The translations under genes and the position numbers were made by a program. This document shows positions 51,032 to 59,270 of a DNA stretch of 64,000 nucleotides, one piece after another (position 1 is the stretch's first letter; every line of letters begins with the position of its first letter). The DNA lies in assembly GCA_902619595.1 (NCBI GenBank), contig CACNFE010000001.1, positions 113,280-177,279 of the forward strand, in the 5' to 3' direction. The notes under the pieces were generated by a model. That model was not told the DNA's origin. It saw only the letters and a program-made list of their open reading frames with translations, and searched no databases. The stretch is from an uncultured Pelagibacteraceae bacterium (lineage in GTDB: Bacteria > Pseudomonadota > Alphaproteobacteria > Pelagibacterales > Pelagibacteraceae).

Positions 51032-52901
51032 TCCTTAAAAAATTAATACACCCGCCAATGATTATAAGAATTGTAGAAATCCATATCCAAACCATTAATG
51101 GCTTTTCTTGGTAGCGGACATTGAAATATGTTTTATCTTTAACAGGATTTATAACTAAAAATCTATCTTTAAAAATACTTGTTTTAATAAAGGCTTCACT
51201 AGTGATTACCTCTGGTTGATTATATATCCTTACTTCAGGCATAAACTTAGTATCGATTTTTTTTTTATCCTTAATAATAAAAACTCCAACAATTTTTTCA
51301 AAATTTGGACCTGAACTTGTCTCTATTTTTTTAAAAATAATTTGATTATTTTCAAAAATTAATCCTTCACCAACTTTCAGATTTGCTATGATTTCCTTTG
51401 AAAAAATTGCATTTAAAATAATACTTAATATAAGAAGACTGAATCCAAAGTGTGAGACAGTTTGTGAAAAATTTTTATAACCTTTTTTTAAAAAATCTTT
51501 TACAGTTGTAAAAAATAAGTAAAAGTTAGCTGCAAGTAATAATAAAGTAAGAAGCTTTACTTCACCTATTATTTTCAAAATAAAGAAACTTAAAAATAAG
51601 TTTATAATAAAAAATGTCAGTAAAATTATTTTTTTTTCAATTTTTTTACTACTCAACCATCCTAAATTAGGGCCAAGTGACATAAAAATTAAAAAGGGGA
51701 TTAAAAAAGGAATAATAAGCTTATTAAAAAATGGCGGTCCTACTGAAATTCTTTGGTTTGATATTACTTCTAGAAAAATTGGATAAATTGTACCTATTAA
51801 GATTACTGACAAAAAATACATCAAAAACCAATTATTTATTAAAATATGACTTTCCTTTGTGATTAACCCAAAACTTTTATTGGAGAAATTTAATTTATCT
51901 TCATAAAAAAAATAAAGTACTAAAGATAGGAATATTATAAAAAATAAAAAAATTAAAATATATAAACCTCTTTCAGGATCGTTTGCAAAAGTGTGAACTG
52001 AATTTAGAATTCCAGATCTTACCAAAAAAGTTCCACAAACGCTTAAAGTAAAAGTAGATATACATAAAATTATTGACCAGGATCCTAAAGATGATCTTTT
52101 CTCTAAAACTAAAATACAATGCAGAAGAGCCGTTAAACTTATCCATGGCATTAAAGATATATTTTCGACCGGATCCCAAAACCAAAAGCCACCCCAACCC
52201 AATTCATAGTAAGCCCAAATTGAACCTAATAAAATACCTCCAGTTAGAAAGATCCATGAGCAAATTATCCAATTTTTAATGTGAGATGCCCATTTGCTGT
52301 TAACATTTCCCATTACTAAAGAGGATAGAGCTGAAGAAAAAATAATGGATGTAGAAACATAACCTAAATAAAGAATTGGTGGATGAATAGCTAATAATGG
52401 ATCTTGTAAAATAGGATTTAGTCCTAATCCCTCTTTTGGAGAGGGGAATATTTCATTGAATGGATTTGATGTAAAAATTAAAAAAGCTGTAAAACCAAAG
52501 ATTATGATTTGTTGAAATATAACAGTTAGTAACCTTTCCTTAGTTGATCTATTATATGATTTGGAGAAATATAAAAAGTTAATTAAGGTTAATATTAATA
52601 ACCAAAGCAATAAACTTCCCTCATGGTTTCCCCATAGACCACTTACTTTATAAAAAAATGGTTTTGTTGTGTGTGAATTATAATAGACAGTAATATTACT
52701 AAATTCTGAATTTATAAAAAGAATAAGTAAACAAATAAAACTTACAAGAATAAAAAAAAATTGAAAAAAAATTAATTTTTTAAGATCTATTTGTATTAAC
52801 TCATTAAGTTTTTTTAATCTAAAAATTGTTCTAAAAAAAATTGCAAAAGATAGGAAAAGCGAGATAATTACAGAATAATTTCCAATAAAATTAAAAGTCA
52901 A
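51021..52901 (-). CDS. ccmF: Haem lyase CcmF
   Basis: 626 residues with about fifteen hydrophobic segments. The WWD motif is WGGFWFWDPVENISLMPW, the periplasmic haem-handling site, and conserved histidines occur in LWGNHEGSLLLWLL, PLLAIHPPILYLGY and LNSVHTFANDPERG. It attaches haem to apocytochrome c. The start is a TTG at 52901 with AAGGGAG nine bases upstream; no ATG fits the expected N-terminus. One base separates it from ccmE. The periplasmic domain (about 510-600) is present. Confidence 0.95.
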   Translation of the reverse strand: MTFNFIGNYSVIISLFLSFAIFFRTIFRLKKLNELIQIDLKKLIFFQFFFILVSFICLLILFINSEFSNITVYYNSHTTKPFFYKVSGLWGNHEGSLLLWLLILTLINFLYFSKSYNRSTKERLLTVIFQQIIIFGFTAFLIFTSNPFNEIFPSPKEGLGLNPILQDPLLAIHPPILYLGYVSTSIIFSSALSSLVMGNVNSKWASHIKNWIICSWIFLTGGILLGSIWAYYELGWGGFWFWDPVENISLMPWISLTALLHCILVLEKRSSLGSWSIILCISTFTLSVCGTFLVRSGILNSVHTFANDPERGLYILIFLFFIIFLSLVLYFFYEDKLNFSNKSFGLITKESHILINNWFLMYFLSVILIGTIYPIFLEVISNQRISVGPPFFNKLIIPFLIPFLIFMSLGPNLGWLSSKKIEKKIILLTFFIINLFLSFFILKIIGEVKLLTLLLLAANFYLFFTTVKDFLKKGYKNFSQTVSHFGFSLLILSIILNAIFSKEIIANLKVGEGLIFENNQIIFKKIETSSGPNFEKIVGVFIIKDKKKIDTKFMPEVRIYNQPEVITSEAFIKTSIFKDRFLVINPVKDKTYFNVRYQEKPLMVWIWISTILIIIGGCINFLRNEK

Positions 52902-52902
52902 T

Positions 52903-53322
52903 TTATTTATCTCCCTTTTGGTTGCTTAATTCTGGAGGCATATAGTTTTCATCATGCTTAGCCAAAATTTTTACTGCTTTAAAATAATTTTTATCTCTCA
53001 AAAACCCTTCCGCAACTACTCCTTTATTTTCTTGAAACAAATTTGGTACAAGACCCGAGTAAGTTACATTAATCTCATTTTTAAAATCGGTAATTACAAA
53101 TATGATCTTATCATTATTAACGTTAATAGAATTCTTTTTAACCATTCCACCAATCCGGATTTTATCTTTTTTTAATTCACTAAGAGCTTTTATCTCTGTG
53201 GGCGATAAAAAATAAACAACATTTTCTCTTAACGATACCAAAACTAAATAAATTGTTAATCCAAGAGATAAAAGTAGAACTATTAAGAATGTAAGTCTTA
53301 ACTTAACTTTTTTACCATACAT
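52903..53322 (-). CDS. ccmE: Haem chaperone CcmE
   Basis: 139 residues. An N-terminal signal anchor (about 9-30) is followed by the OB-fold domain. The haem-binding histidine is H123 in [12 protein letters not shown], with Y127 in the same motif. The [12 protein letters not shown] and [15 protein letters not shown] segments are standard. It carries haem from CcmC to CcmF on the periplasmic side. It sits between ccmD and ccmF. Confidence 0.96.
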   Translation of the reverse strand: MYGKKVKLRLTFLIVLLLSLGLTIYLVLVSLRENVVYFLSPTEIKALSELKKDKIRIGGMVKKNSINVNNDKIIFVITDFKNEINVTYSGLVPNLFQENKGVVAEGFLRDKNYFKAVKILAKHDENYMPPELSNQKGDK

Positions 53323-53331
53323 TTGTTAAAG

Positions 53332-53562
53332 TTAAATTTTTGAAAAAATACTTGCTGATAATATTTCTTTGTTAATTTTTTGTTTATTAGCTAAGGAAAC
53401 TTTATCTAAGTTAAGTTTACCAAATTTTTCAACAAATTTTTGTTGCTCTTTTTTTAGCTGATATCTAACAATCAAGTATAGTCCTAAAAAATTTACCATT
53501 GTAAAAACGAATGCAGAAAAAACATAAACACCGTATCCATTCATGGTTAAAAAATTTATCAT
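53332..53562 (-). CDS. ccmD: Haem exporter protein CcmD
   Basis: 76 residues with one transmembrane helix (about 12-32) followed by a basic cytoplasmic tail. CcmD is poorly conserved; the FLTMNGYGVYVFSAFVFTMVNF start (aromatic, MGGYGxYVWxAYG-like) and the location between ccmC and ccmE identify it. It helps release holo-CcmE. The ATG at 53562 overlaps the ccmC stop as ATGA; a second ATG at 53544 is possible. The tail is longer than in many homologues, which are often 50-65 residues. Confidence 0.85.
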   Translation of the reverse strand: MINFLTMNGYGVYVFSAFVFTMVNFLGLYLIVRYQLKKEQQKFVEKFGKLNLDKVSLANKQKINKEILSASIFSKI

Positions 53563-54263
53563 AGTCTATCTAAACCTTTATTTTTTATCTTTATCAGTTC
53601 TGTATTATATTTCATTAAAAAAATCAGCAAAGAAAACAGGGCAAATGCCGCAGTCATTATTATCAAAGGCACCAACATCGTCTCATGAATTTTTGAATCA
53701 GATAATATTTTTATGGAGGAAGGTTGGTGAAGTGTACTCCACCAATCAACAGAGAATTTTATAATTGGTATGTTAAAACCTCCAATAATAGTTATTAAAG
53801 ACGTAATTTTTACAACGCTATCTTTATTCTCAAAAATTCTCCAAGCTAATAAGTACATCAAATAAAATAGGCACAAAATTAACATAGTTGTAATTCTAGC
53901 ATCCCAAGCCCACCAAGTTCCCCATGTAGGTTTGCCCCAAATCGATCCTGTTACTAATGCAATTAAAGTAAAAACAAATCCTGATGGCGCCAGACTTTTA
54001 GTAATTATTACTAAATTTTTATTTTTAAAAATAAAAACTAAAATAGATAAAAAAGCCATGGAAGAAAAAATTCCTAAAGATATCCATGCAGATGGAACGT
54101 GCACATACATTATTCTAACCGAGTCACCTTGCAAATAATCCTCAGGAGAAATAATTAAAGCTTCAATTAATCCTAACGATAAAATTGCTAAGAAAAATAC
54201 TAGAATTAAATTATGGTACTTATTAATAAATGAAAAAATTTTGCTTTGATTAAAAAAATTCAT
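53559..54263 (-). CDS. ccmC: Haem exporter protein CcmC
   Basis: 234 residues with six hydrophobic segments. The WWD motif is KPTWGTWWAWDARITTMLIL, flanked by the conserved histidines in MYVHVPSAW and STLHQPSS. It loads haem onto CcmE. It is the first of the ccmC-D-E-F-G-H run. The ABC components ccmA and ccmB, which normally precede ccmC, are not adjacent. The upstream 174-base gap contains strong inverted repeats. Confidence 0.96.
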   Translation of the reverse strand: MNFFNQSKIFSFINKYHNLILVFFLAILSLGLIEALIISPEDYLQGDSVRIMYVHVPSAWISLGIFSSMAFLSILVFIFKNKNLVIITKSLAPSGFVFTLIALVTGSIWGKPTWGTWWAWDARITTMLILCLFYLMYLLAWRIFENKDSVVKITSLITIIGGFNIPIIKFSVDWWSTLHQPSSIKILSDSKIHETMLVPLIIMTAAFALFSLLIFLMKYNTELIKIKNKGLDRL

Positions 54264-54293
54264 TCTAAATTATATACAAATTATTAAGAGATT

Positions 54294-54373
54294 GAATGAG
54301 CTAAAAGGTCAATACTGACCAAGAATGAGAGGGAGATAATTTATAAGGGAAACAATATCATTCTCGGTCAGTA
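54294..54373 (-). promoter_or_regulatory. Inverted-repeat leader between hspQ and ccmC
   Basis: The gap 54264-54437 holds a 16-base inverted repeat, 54313-54328 with 54358-54373. There is one A/C mismatch on the plus strand, which becomes a G-U pair if the minus strand is transcribed. The loop is 29 bases. A second, mutually exclusive hairpin is 54307-54311 with 54316-54320 (GGTCA, four-base loop, TGACC), followed on the minus strand by UUUU. GAATGAG occurs twice (54294-54300 and 54323-54329). Together these look like a leader or small RNA able to switch between two folds about 45 bases before ccmC. The rest of the gap (54374-54437) is AT-rich and holds nothing else I can name. Confidence 0.5.
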
Positions 54374-54437
54374 ATAATTAATTAACAAACCTATATGACA
54401 AAGTTTTGAACTAATTGTGTTTAAATAATGTATTTGG

Positions 54438-54758
54438 TTAATTTGAAGGCTTAAAATAGCTAGATCCCTTTTTGCCTGAGAAAATTTCGTTAATTAAAGG
54501 ATGTTTAATTGGCTCTTCTGAGTCGTCGACTAATAGATTTTGCTCTGAGACGTAGGCTTCATAAGTAACATCATCATTCTCAGCAAGAAGATGATAAAAG
54601 GGTTGGTCTTTTCTTGGTCTCACATTCTTAGGAATAGATTGGTACCATTCCTCGGAATTACTGAATTTAAAATCAACATCATATATTACACCTCTAAAAT
54701 CGAAGTGTTTGTGTTTGACGATGTCACCAATTGAAAACTTTGCTTTTTGAATACTCAT
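54438..54758 (-). CDS. hspQ: Heat shock protein HspQ
   Basis: 106 residues, normal for HspQ (hemimethylated-DNA-binding YccV family). The AKFSIGDIVKHKHFDFRGVIYDVD, then QPFYHLLAENDDVTYEAYVSEQNL and the PIKHPLINEIF tail follow the family pattern. HspQ is a specificity factor of Lon protease and affects DnaA stability in enterobacteria; the role in SAR11 is not known. It is divergent from yciB across an 80-base gap, which must hold both promoters. Confidence 0.92.
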   Translation of the reverse strand: MSIQKAKFSIGDIVKHKHFDFRGVIYDVDFKFSNSEEWYQSIPKNVRPRKDQPFYHLLAENDDVTYEAYVSEQNLLVDDSEEPIKHPLINEIFSGKKGSSYFKPSN

Positions 54759-54838
54759 TATGGTTATTATATGTGTATTTAAATTTAAAAATCAATAAAA
54801 AAATATTAAAGTTTTTTGAAATCTGTTAATATCTTTTT

Positions 54839-55390
54839 GTGAATAAATCATTTTTCAAATTTGTCACAGACTTCGGTCCACTTCTAATATTTTTCTCTTT
54901 TTATTACAAAAATGATAAAAGTTTAGAAATAGCAATACCTCCTTTCATAATTGCCACATTAATCGCTTTAATTTTTGTTTGGATAAAAGAGAAAAAAGTT
55001 CCAATGGTTCCTCTTATTGGAGGAATTTTGATAACTTTTTTTGGTGGTTTGACAATTTATTTTAAAAATCCAATTTTTATTTATATTAAGCCTACAATAA
55101 TCAATATATTATTTGGACTAGCTTTAATGTTTGGGAAGTTTTTTACTAAAGAACCACTGTTAAAGAAAATGCTGGATGGTGCAATTAAAATTACAGATGA
55201 AGGTTGGAGGATATTAAACCAGCGGTGGGTATATTTCTTTTTTGCTCTTGCAATAATGAATGAAATAGTTTGGAGAACACAAACAGAGGAATTTTGGGTA
55301 AATTTTAAAGTTTGGGGAATGTTACCTATAACATTTATATTCACTGCTTTTCAATTTAATGTAATTAATAAGTACAAACTTGATGAATAA
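54839..55390 (+). CDS. yciB: Inner membrane protein YciB (septation protein A family)
   Basis: 183 residues with five hydrophobic segments. The FFKFVTDFGPLLIFFSFYYK start, the KWLKEKK-like charged loop, KPTIINILFGLALMFGKFFTKEPLLKKML and NQRWVYFFFALAIMNEIVWR are family features. YciB affects envelope and septum integrity. The start is a GTG at 54839. A TAATAT box ends six bases before it and no Shine-Dalgarno sequence is visible, so the mRNA may be leaderless. It overlaps the DUF2794 gene by eight bases. Confidence 0.93.
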   Translation: MNKSFFKFVTDFGPLLIFFSFYYKNDKSLEIAIPPFIIATLIALIFVWIKEKKVPMVPLIGGILITFFGGLTIYFKNPIFIYIKPTIINILFGLALMFGKFFTKEPLLKKMLDGAIKITDEGWRILNQRWVYFFFALAIMNEIVWRTQTEEFWVNFKVWGMLPITFIFTAFQFNVINKYKLDE

Positions 55391-55721
55391 AATCCTCAAA
55401 CTTGTAGTAGATAACACCACGTATGAAAAAGATAAAAAACATTTTTTTGAAAAAAATGAGTTAAAAATAATACTAGACCTATATGCAAAAATGGTTTCTC
55501 AAGGTTCTTGGAAAGACTATGGTCTATCTATATCAAGTAAACAAGTTGGATTTAGCGTTTTTAAAAATTCTGCAGAAAATGCAATGTATAAAATTTGCAA
55601 AAATTTTAAACCTTCAAATAAAAATTTGAAATATTTAATAACAGATTCAAAGGGTAAGATTTATAAAAACTCTAATAGTTTAGAGGTATTATTAAAAAGT
55701 ACAAATTGGAAAAAATTATAG
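55383..55721 (+). CDS. DUF2794 family protein
   Basis: 112 residues from the ATG at 55383; a TTG one codon upstream is equally in frame but less likely. The FEKNELKIILDLYAKMVSQG, SWKDYGLSISSKQVGFSVFKNSAEN and MYKICKNFKPSNKNLKYLITDSKGKI segments match my memory of DUF2794, a short alphaproteobacterial family of unknown function. No signal peptide or membrane helix. It overlaps yciB by eight bases and its end is eight bases from the convergent BI-1 gene. Confidence 0.8.
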   Translation: MNKILKLVVDNTTYEKDKKHFFEKNELKIILDLYAKMVSQGSWKDYGLSISSKQVGFSVFKNSAENAMYKICKNFKPSNKNLKYLITDSKGKIYKNSNSLEVLLKSTNWKKL

Positions 55722-55729
55722 AGATCGAG

Positions 55730-56485
55730 TTATCTTCTTTGTCCGAAAAGTCTTAGAAGCATTATGAACAAGTTGATAAAATCTAAATAAAGGGTTAGTG
55801 CACCCATTACTGCTTTTTTACCGATAACTTCACCTGAATCTGATGCCGCGTACATATTTTTGATTTTTTGAGTATCGTATGCAGTTAAACCAACAAAGAT
55901 TAATACTCCTAATATAGAGATAACAAAATACATCATCGCAGATTTTAAAAATATATTTACAAGTGATGCAATGATTATTCCAATTAGACCCATCATTAGA
56001 AAAGATCCAAATTTTGTTAAATCTCTTTTAGTAGTATATCCATAAATACTCATAGCACCAAAAGTAGCTGATGTGATGAAAAAAACTCTAGCAACACTTA
56101 CACCAGTATAAACTAGAAGGATCCAAGACAATGATAATCCCATTAAAGCCGCAAAAATCCAAAATACTGTTTGTGCCTTAGCAGCACTCATTTTGTTTAT
56201 TCCAAAGCTCATGTAAAACACCACCCCTAGCGGAGCTAACATCACTATCCATTTTAAACCTGAAAAGAAAAGTGCATTACCTAATGAGGTAAAACCTACG
56301 ATGGCACCTTGAGAGTCTGTTACTACAGACATCTTAAATGATAATAACGCAATAATTCCAGTTAGAAGTACACCAGTTGCCATATAGTTATAGATCTTTA
56401 GCATGTAAGATCTTAGACCTTCGTCCCATACTACGGTTTTTTTGGCAGCTGTTGCCTGAAAGATATTTTGTCTATTAAAATCCAT
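55730..56485 (-). CDS. Bax inhibitor-1/YccA family membrane protein
   Basis: 251 residues with seven hydrophobic segments. The N-terminal soluble part (about 1-25) ends before LRSYMLKIYNYMATGVLLTG, a BI-1 family start. The C-terminal ISILGVLIFVGLTAYDTQKIKNMYA and MGALTLYLDFINLFIMLLRLFGQRR are the diagnostic region, with the conserved aspartate in YDTQ and the LYLDFINLF motif. Members modulate FtsH or act as ion leak channels. It is single, with its own promoter in the divergent gap 56486-56544. Confidence 0.94.
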   Translation of the reverse strand: MDFNRQNIFQATAAKKTVVWDEGLRSYMLKIYNYMATGVLLTGIIALLSFKMSVVTDSQGAIVGFTSLGNALFFSGLKWIVMLAPLGVVFYMSFGINKMSAAKAQTVFWIFAALMGLSLSWILLVYTGVSVARVFFITSATFGAMSIYGYTTKRDLTKFGSFLMMGLIGIIIASLVNIFLKSAMMYFVISILGVLIFVGLTAYDTQKIKNMYAASDSGEVIGKKAVMGALTLYLDFINLFIMLLRLFGQRR

Positions 56486-56544
56486 ATAATATATATAATA
56501 ATATTTTTTTATATTTTCAAGTAATCAAAAAAAGCTAAATTTTA

Positions 56545-57582
56545 ATGAATTATAAGAAATTGGGTAACACAGACTTAAAAGTGAGTACAATTTGTCTCGG
56601 TACCATGACCTGGGGGGAACAAAACACAGAACAAGAAGGTTTTGAACAAATGGATTTTGCTTTAGATCAAGGTGTAAATTTTTGGGATACAGCAGAAATT
56701 TACTCAATTCCACCAAAAGCAGAAACTTTCGGCCACACAGAAATTATAATTGGTAACTGGTTTAAAAAAACAAAAAAAAGAGAAAAAGTCATCCTTGCAA
56801 CAAAAGTTGCGGGTCCAATGAGATCATATGTAAGAGGTGGTGGCAATCAATTTGGAATTAAAAATATGACAGAGGCAATTGACGGAAGTTTAAAAAGATT
56901 ACAAACGGATTATATAGATTTATATCAATTGCATTGGCCTGAAAGAAATACCAATATGTTTGGAAGACTGGGTTATGAACATAATGACAACGGTGAATGG
57001 AATAAATTTGAAGATGTTTTAGAAAACTTACAAAAATTCATTCAAGCAGGTAAGATTAGATACGTAGGATTATCAAATGAAACACCGTGGGGAGCTTCTA
57101 AATTTTTACAAATTTCTAAAGAGAAAAAATTACCAAGGATGATGTCAGTTCAAAATCCATATAATTTACTTAACAGAACTTATGAGATAGGTTTAGCGGA
57201 AATATCTGTGAGAGAACAAATGGGCCTCTTAGCTTATTCACCTCTTGCAATTGGTTTCTTGACTGGGAAATATAGAAATCAAGAAAGACCAGAAAAATCA
57301 AGACTTGCGGTAGATGGAGATTTTTGGACGAGATATAATAAGCCAAATACTGAAAAAGCTGTTGATGCTTATTATGAAATAGCTAAAAAATTTGACTTAG
57401 ATATGGCCCAGATGTCTTTAAAATTCTGTGAAATTCAACCTTTCGTGACTAGTGTAATAATTGGCGCTACAAGAATGGATCAGTTGAAAACAGATATAGA
57501 AAGTGTAAATGTAAATTTAACAAAAGAAATTTTAAAAGAAATTAATGAAGTGCAAAGTATATATCCAAATCCATGTCCATAA
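56545..57582 (+). CDS. tas: Aldo/keto reductase, Tas family
   Basis: 345 residues, the same length class as E. coli Tas (346), with close similarity throughout as I remember it: LGTMTWGEQNTEQEGFEQMDFALDQGVNFWDTAE, SLKRLQTDYIDLYQLHWPERNTNMFGRLGY, GKIRYVGLSNETPWG and IGATRMDQLKTDIESVNV. The catalytic tyrosine would be in AEIYSIPPKAE, the histidine in LHWPE. It is an NADPH-dependent carbonyl reductase with unknown natural substrate. It overlaps the following ialB gene by ten bases. Confidence 0.93.
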   Translation: MNYKKLGNTDLKVSTICLGTMTWGEQNTEQEGFEQMDFALDQGVNFWDTAEIYSIPPKAETFGHTEIIIGNWFKKTKKREKVILATKVAGPMRSYVRGGGNQFGIKNMTEAIDGSLKRLQTDYIDLYQLHWPERNTNMFGRLGYEHNDNGEWNKFEDVLENLQKFIQAGKIRYVGLSNETPWGASKFLQISKEKKLPRMMSVQNPYNLLNRTYEIGLAEISVREQMGLLAYSPLAIGFLTGKYRNQERPEKSRLAVDGDFWTRYNKPNTEKAVDAYYEIAKKFDLDMAQMSLKFCEIQPFVTSVIIGATRMDQLKTDIESVNVNLTKEILKEINEVQSIYPNPCP

Positions 57583-58079
57583 TTAAAAAAATATTATTAC
57601 TATCTGTTTTAATGACATTAAGTCTTGCTGTATCAGCTGAGGAAATAAAAAAAATAGGTAAATTTAAAGATTGGGAAGCTATGGTTTTAGTAAGAGATAG
57701 TGGCATTACTTGTTTTGCTCAATCAAAACCGGTTCTTCAAGCTCCAAAAACAAACAAAAGGGATGCAAGACTATTTGTTAGTTTTAGACCCAATGAAAAA
57801 ATTAAAGATGAGATAAGTATTACTCCAGGTTATGAGTTTAATAAAAAAAATTCTATTACTGCTAAGTCTGGAAAGTACAAATATAATTTTGATATTTCGC
57901 AACAAGGCTTTGCCTGGATTGCAGATGCTAAAATTGAAAAAAAAATGATTAAAACTATGAAAAGAGGATCAAGAATTATGATATCAGGACATAATTCATC
58001 TGGTTCACAAACCATTGACCATTATTCACTTCTAGGTTTCACAAAAGCTTATAACGAGGCAAAGAAAAGCTGTAGTTAG
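57573..58079 (+). CDS. Invasion-associated locus B (IalB) family exported protein
   Basis: 168 residues. A clear signal peptide (IIKKILLLSVLMTLSLAVSAEE, cleavage near residue 22) precedes an IalB domain: KIGKFKDWEAMVLVRDSGITCFAQS, DARLFVSFRPNEKIKDEISITPGYEF and YSLLGFTKAYNEAKKSC. The two cysteines (in ITCFAQ and the C-terminal KSCS) could form a disulfide. The family is common in alphaproteobacteria. The name comes from Bartonella; no invasion role is implied here. It overlaps tas and precedes argG by four bases. Confidence 0.88.
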   Translation: MSIIKKILLLSVLMTLSLAVSAEEIKKIGKFKDWEAMVLVRDSGITCFAQSKPVLQAPKTNKRDARLFVSFRPNEKIKDEISITPGYEFNKKNSITAKSGKYKYNFDISQQGFAWIADAKIEKKMIKTMKRGSRIMISGHNSSGSQTIDHYSLLGFTKAYNEAKKSCS

Positions 58080-58083
58080 AATA

Positions 58084-59265
58084 ATGAGTAAAAAAAAAAT
58101 TGTTCTCGCTTATTCAGGCGGTTTAGACACTTCCATAATACTTAAATGGCTCCAAGAAAACTATAATGCTGAAGTAATTGCTTATACCGCAGATATTGGC
58201 CAAGAACTCAATAAAAAGAAAATAATTAAAAATGCAAAAAAACTAGGTGTAAAAAAAATAGTCATCAATAACCTTAAAAATATTTTTGTAAAAGATTACG
58301 TATTTCCAATGATTAGAGGTCACGCCATTTATGAAGGTGTTTATCTATTAGGTACATCAATTGCTAGACCTTTAATTGCAAAAGACCAAATTCAAGTTGC
58401 AAAAAAAAATAAAGCTTTTGCTGTTTCCCATGGATCAACAGGCAAAGGAAATGATCAAGTAAGATTTGAATTGGGTTATCATTATTTTGGTCCAAAAATA
58501 AAAGTTATTGCTCCTTGGAGAATTTGGAAATTAAAATCAAGAACAGACTTAATAAATTATGCAAGAAAGAATAATATTTCAATTCCAAAAGACAAAAAAG
58601 GGGCGCCACCCTTTTCAGTTGATGATAATTTATTTCATACATCGACTGAGGGTAAAGTTTTAGAAAATCCAAAAAATTCACCTCCAGAGTTTATTTTTCA
58701 AAGGACAATTTCACCTGAGAAAGCACCTAATAAACCTACTTATTTATCAATTGGATTTAAAAATGGTGATCCAACAAGTGTAAATGGAAAGAAATTAACC
58801 CCAGAGAAAATTTTAGAAAAATTAAATCAGCTAGGTGGAAAAAATGGAATTGGGAGAGTTGATTTAGTTGAAAATAGATTCATTGGAATAAAATCTAGAG
58901 GAGTTTATGAAACACCCGGAGGGACATTGCTTTTAATTGCTCATAGAGCAATAGAGTCTGTAACACTAGATAGAGATACTATGCATCAAAAAGACTCCAT
59001 TATGCCAAGATACGCTGAATTAATTTACAATGGTTATTGGTTTTCTAAAGAAAGATTAAAATTACAAAAAATTGTGGATCAAAAAAGAAAGAAGGTTAAT
59101 GGAACTGTAAAACTTAAGCTATATAAAGGAAATGTTACAATTCAATCAAGAATGACTAAAAGTGGTGCTTACTCAATTAAGAAAGTCTCTTTTGAAGAAA
59201 ATAAATCTTTTAATAAAGCTAATGTTGAAAGGTTTATTAATTTCCACAAAAAAAAATTAAAATAA
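58084..59265 (+). CDS. argG: Argininosuccinate synthase
   Basis: 393 residues. It joins citrulline and aspartate with ATP in arginine synthesis. The PP-loop AYSGGLDTS is at 9-17. Other motifs are FAVSHGSTGKGNDQVRFELGY, the EYLSP-like APPFSVDDNLFHTS region and KSRGVYETPGGTLLLIAHRAIES. The C-terminal part is complete. It follows ialB by four bases and precedes the photolyase-like gene by five, so four unlike genes may be cotranscribed. Confidence 0.97.
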   Translation: MSKKKIVLAYSGGLDTSIILKWLQENYNAEVIAYTADIGQELNKKKIIKNAKKLGVKKIVINNLKNIFVKDYVFPMIRGHAIYEGVYLLGTSIARPLIAKDQIQVAKKNKAFAVSHGSTGKGNDQVRFELGYHYFGPKIKVIAPWRIWKLKSRTDLINYARKNNISIPKDKKGAPPFSVDDNLFHTSTEGKVLENPKNSPPEFIFQRTISPEKAPNKPTYLSIGFKNGDPTSVNGKKLTPEKILEKLNQLGGKNGIGRVDLVENRFIGIKSRGVYETPGGTLLLIAHRAIESVTLDRDTMHQKDSIMPRYAELIYNGYWFSKERLKLQKIVDQKRKKVNGTVKLKLYKGNVTIQSRMTKSGAYSIKKVSFEENKSFNKANVERFINFHKKKLK

Positions 59266-59270
59266 CAAAT

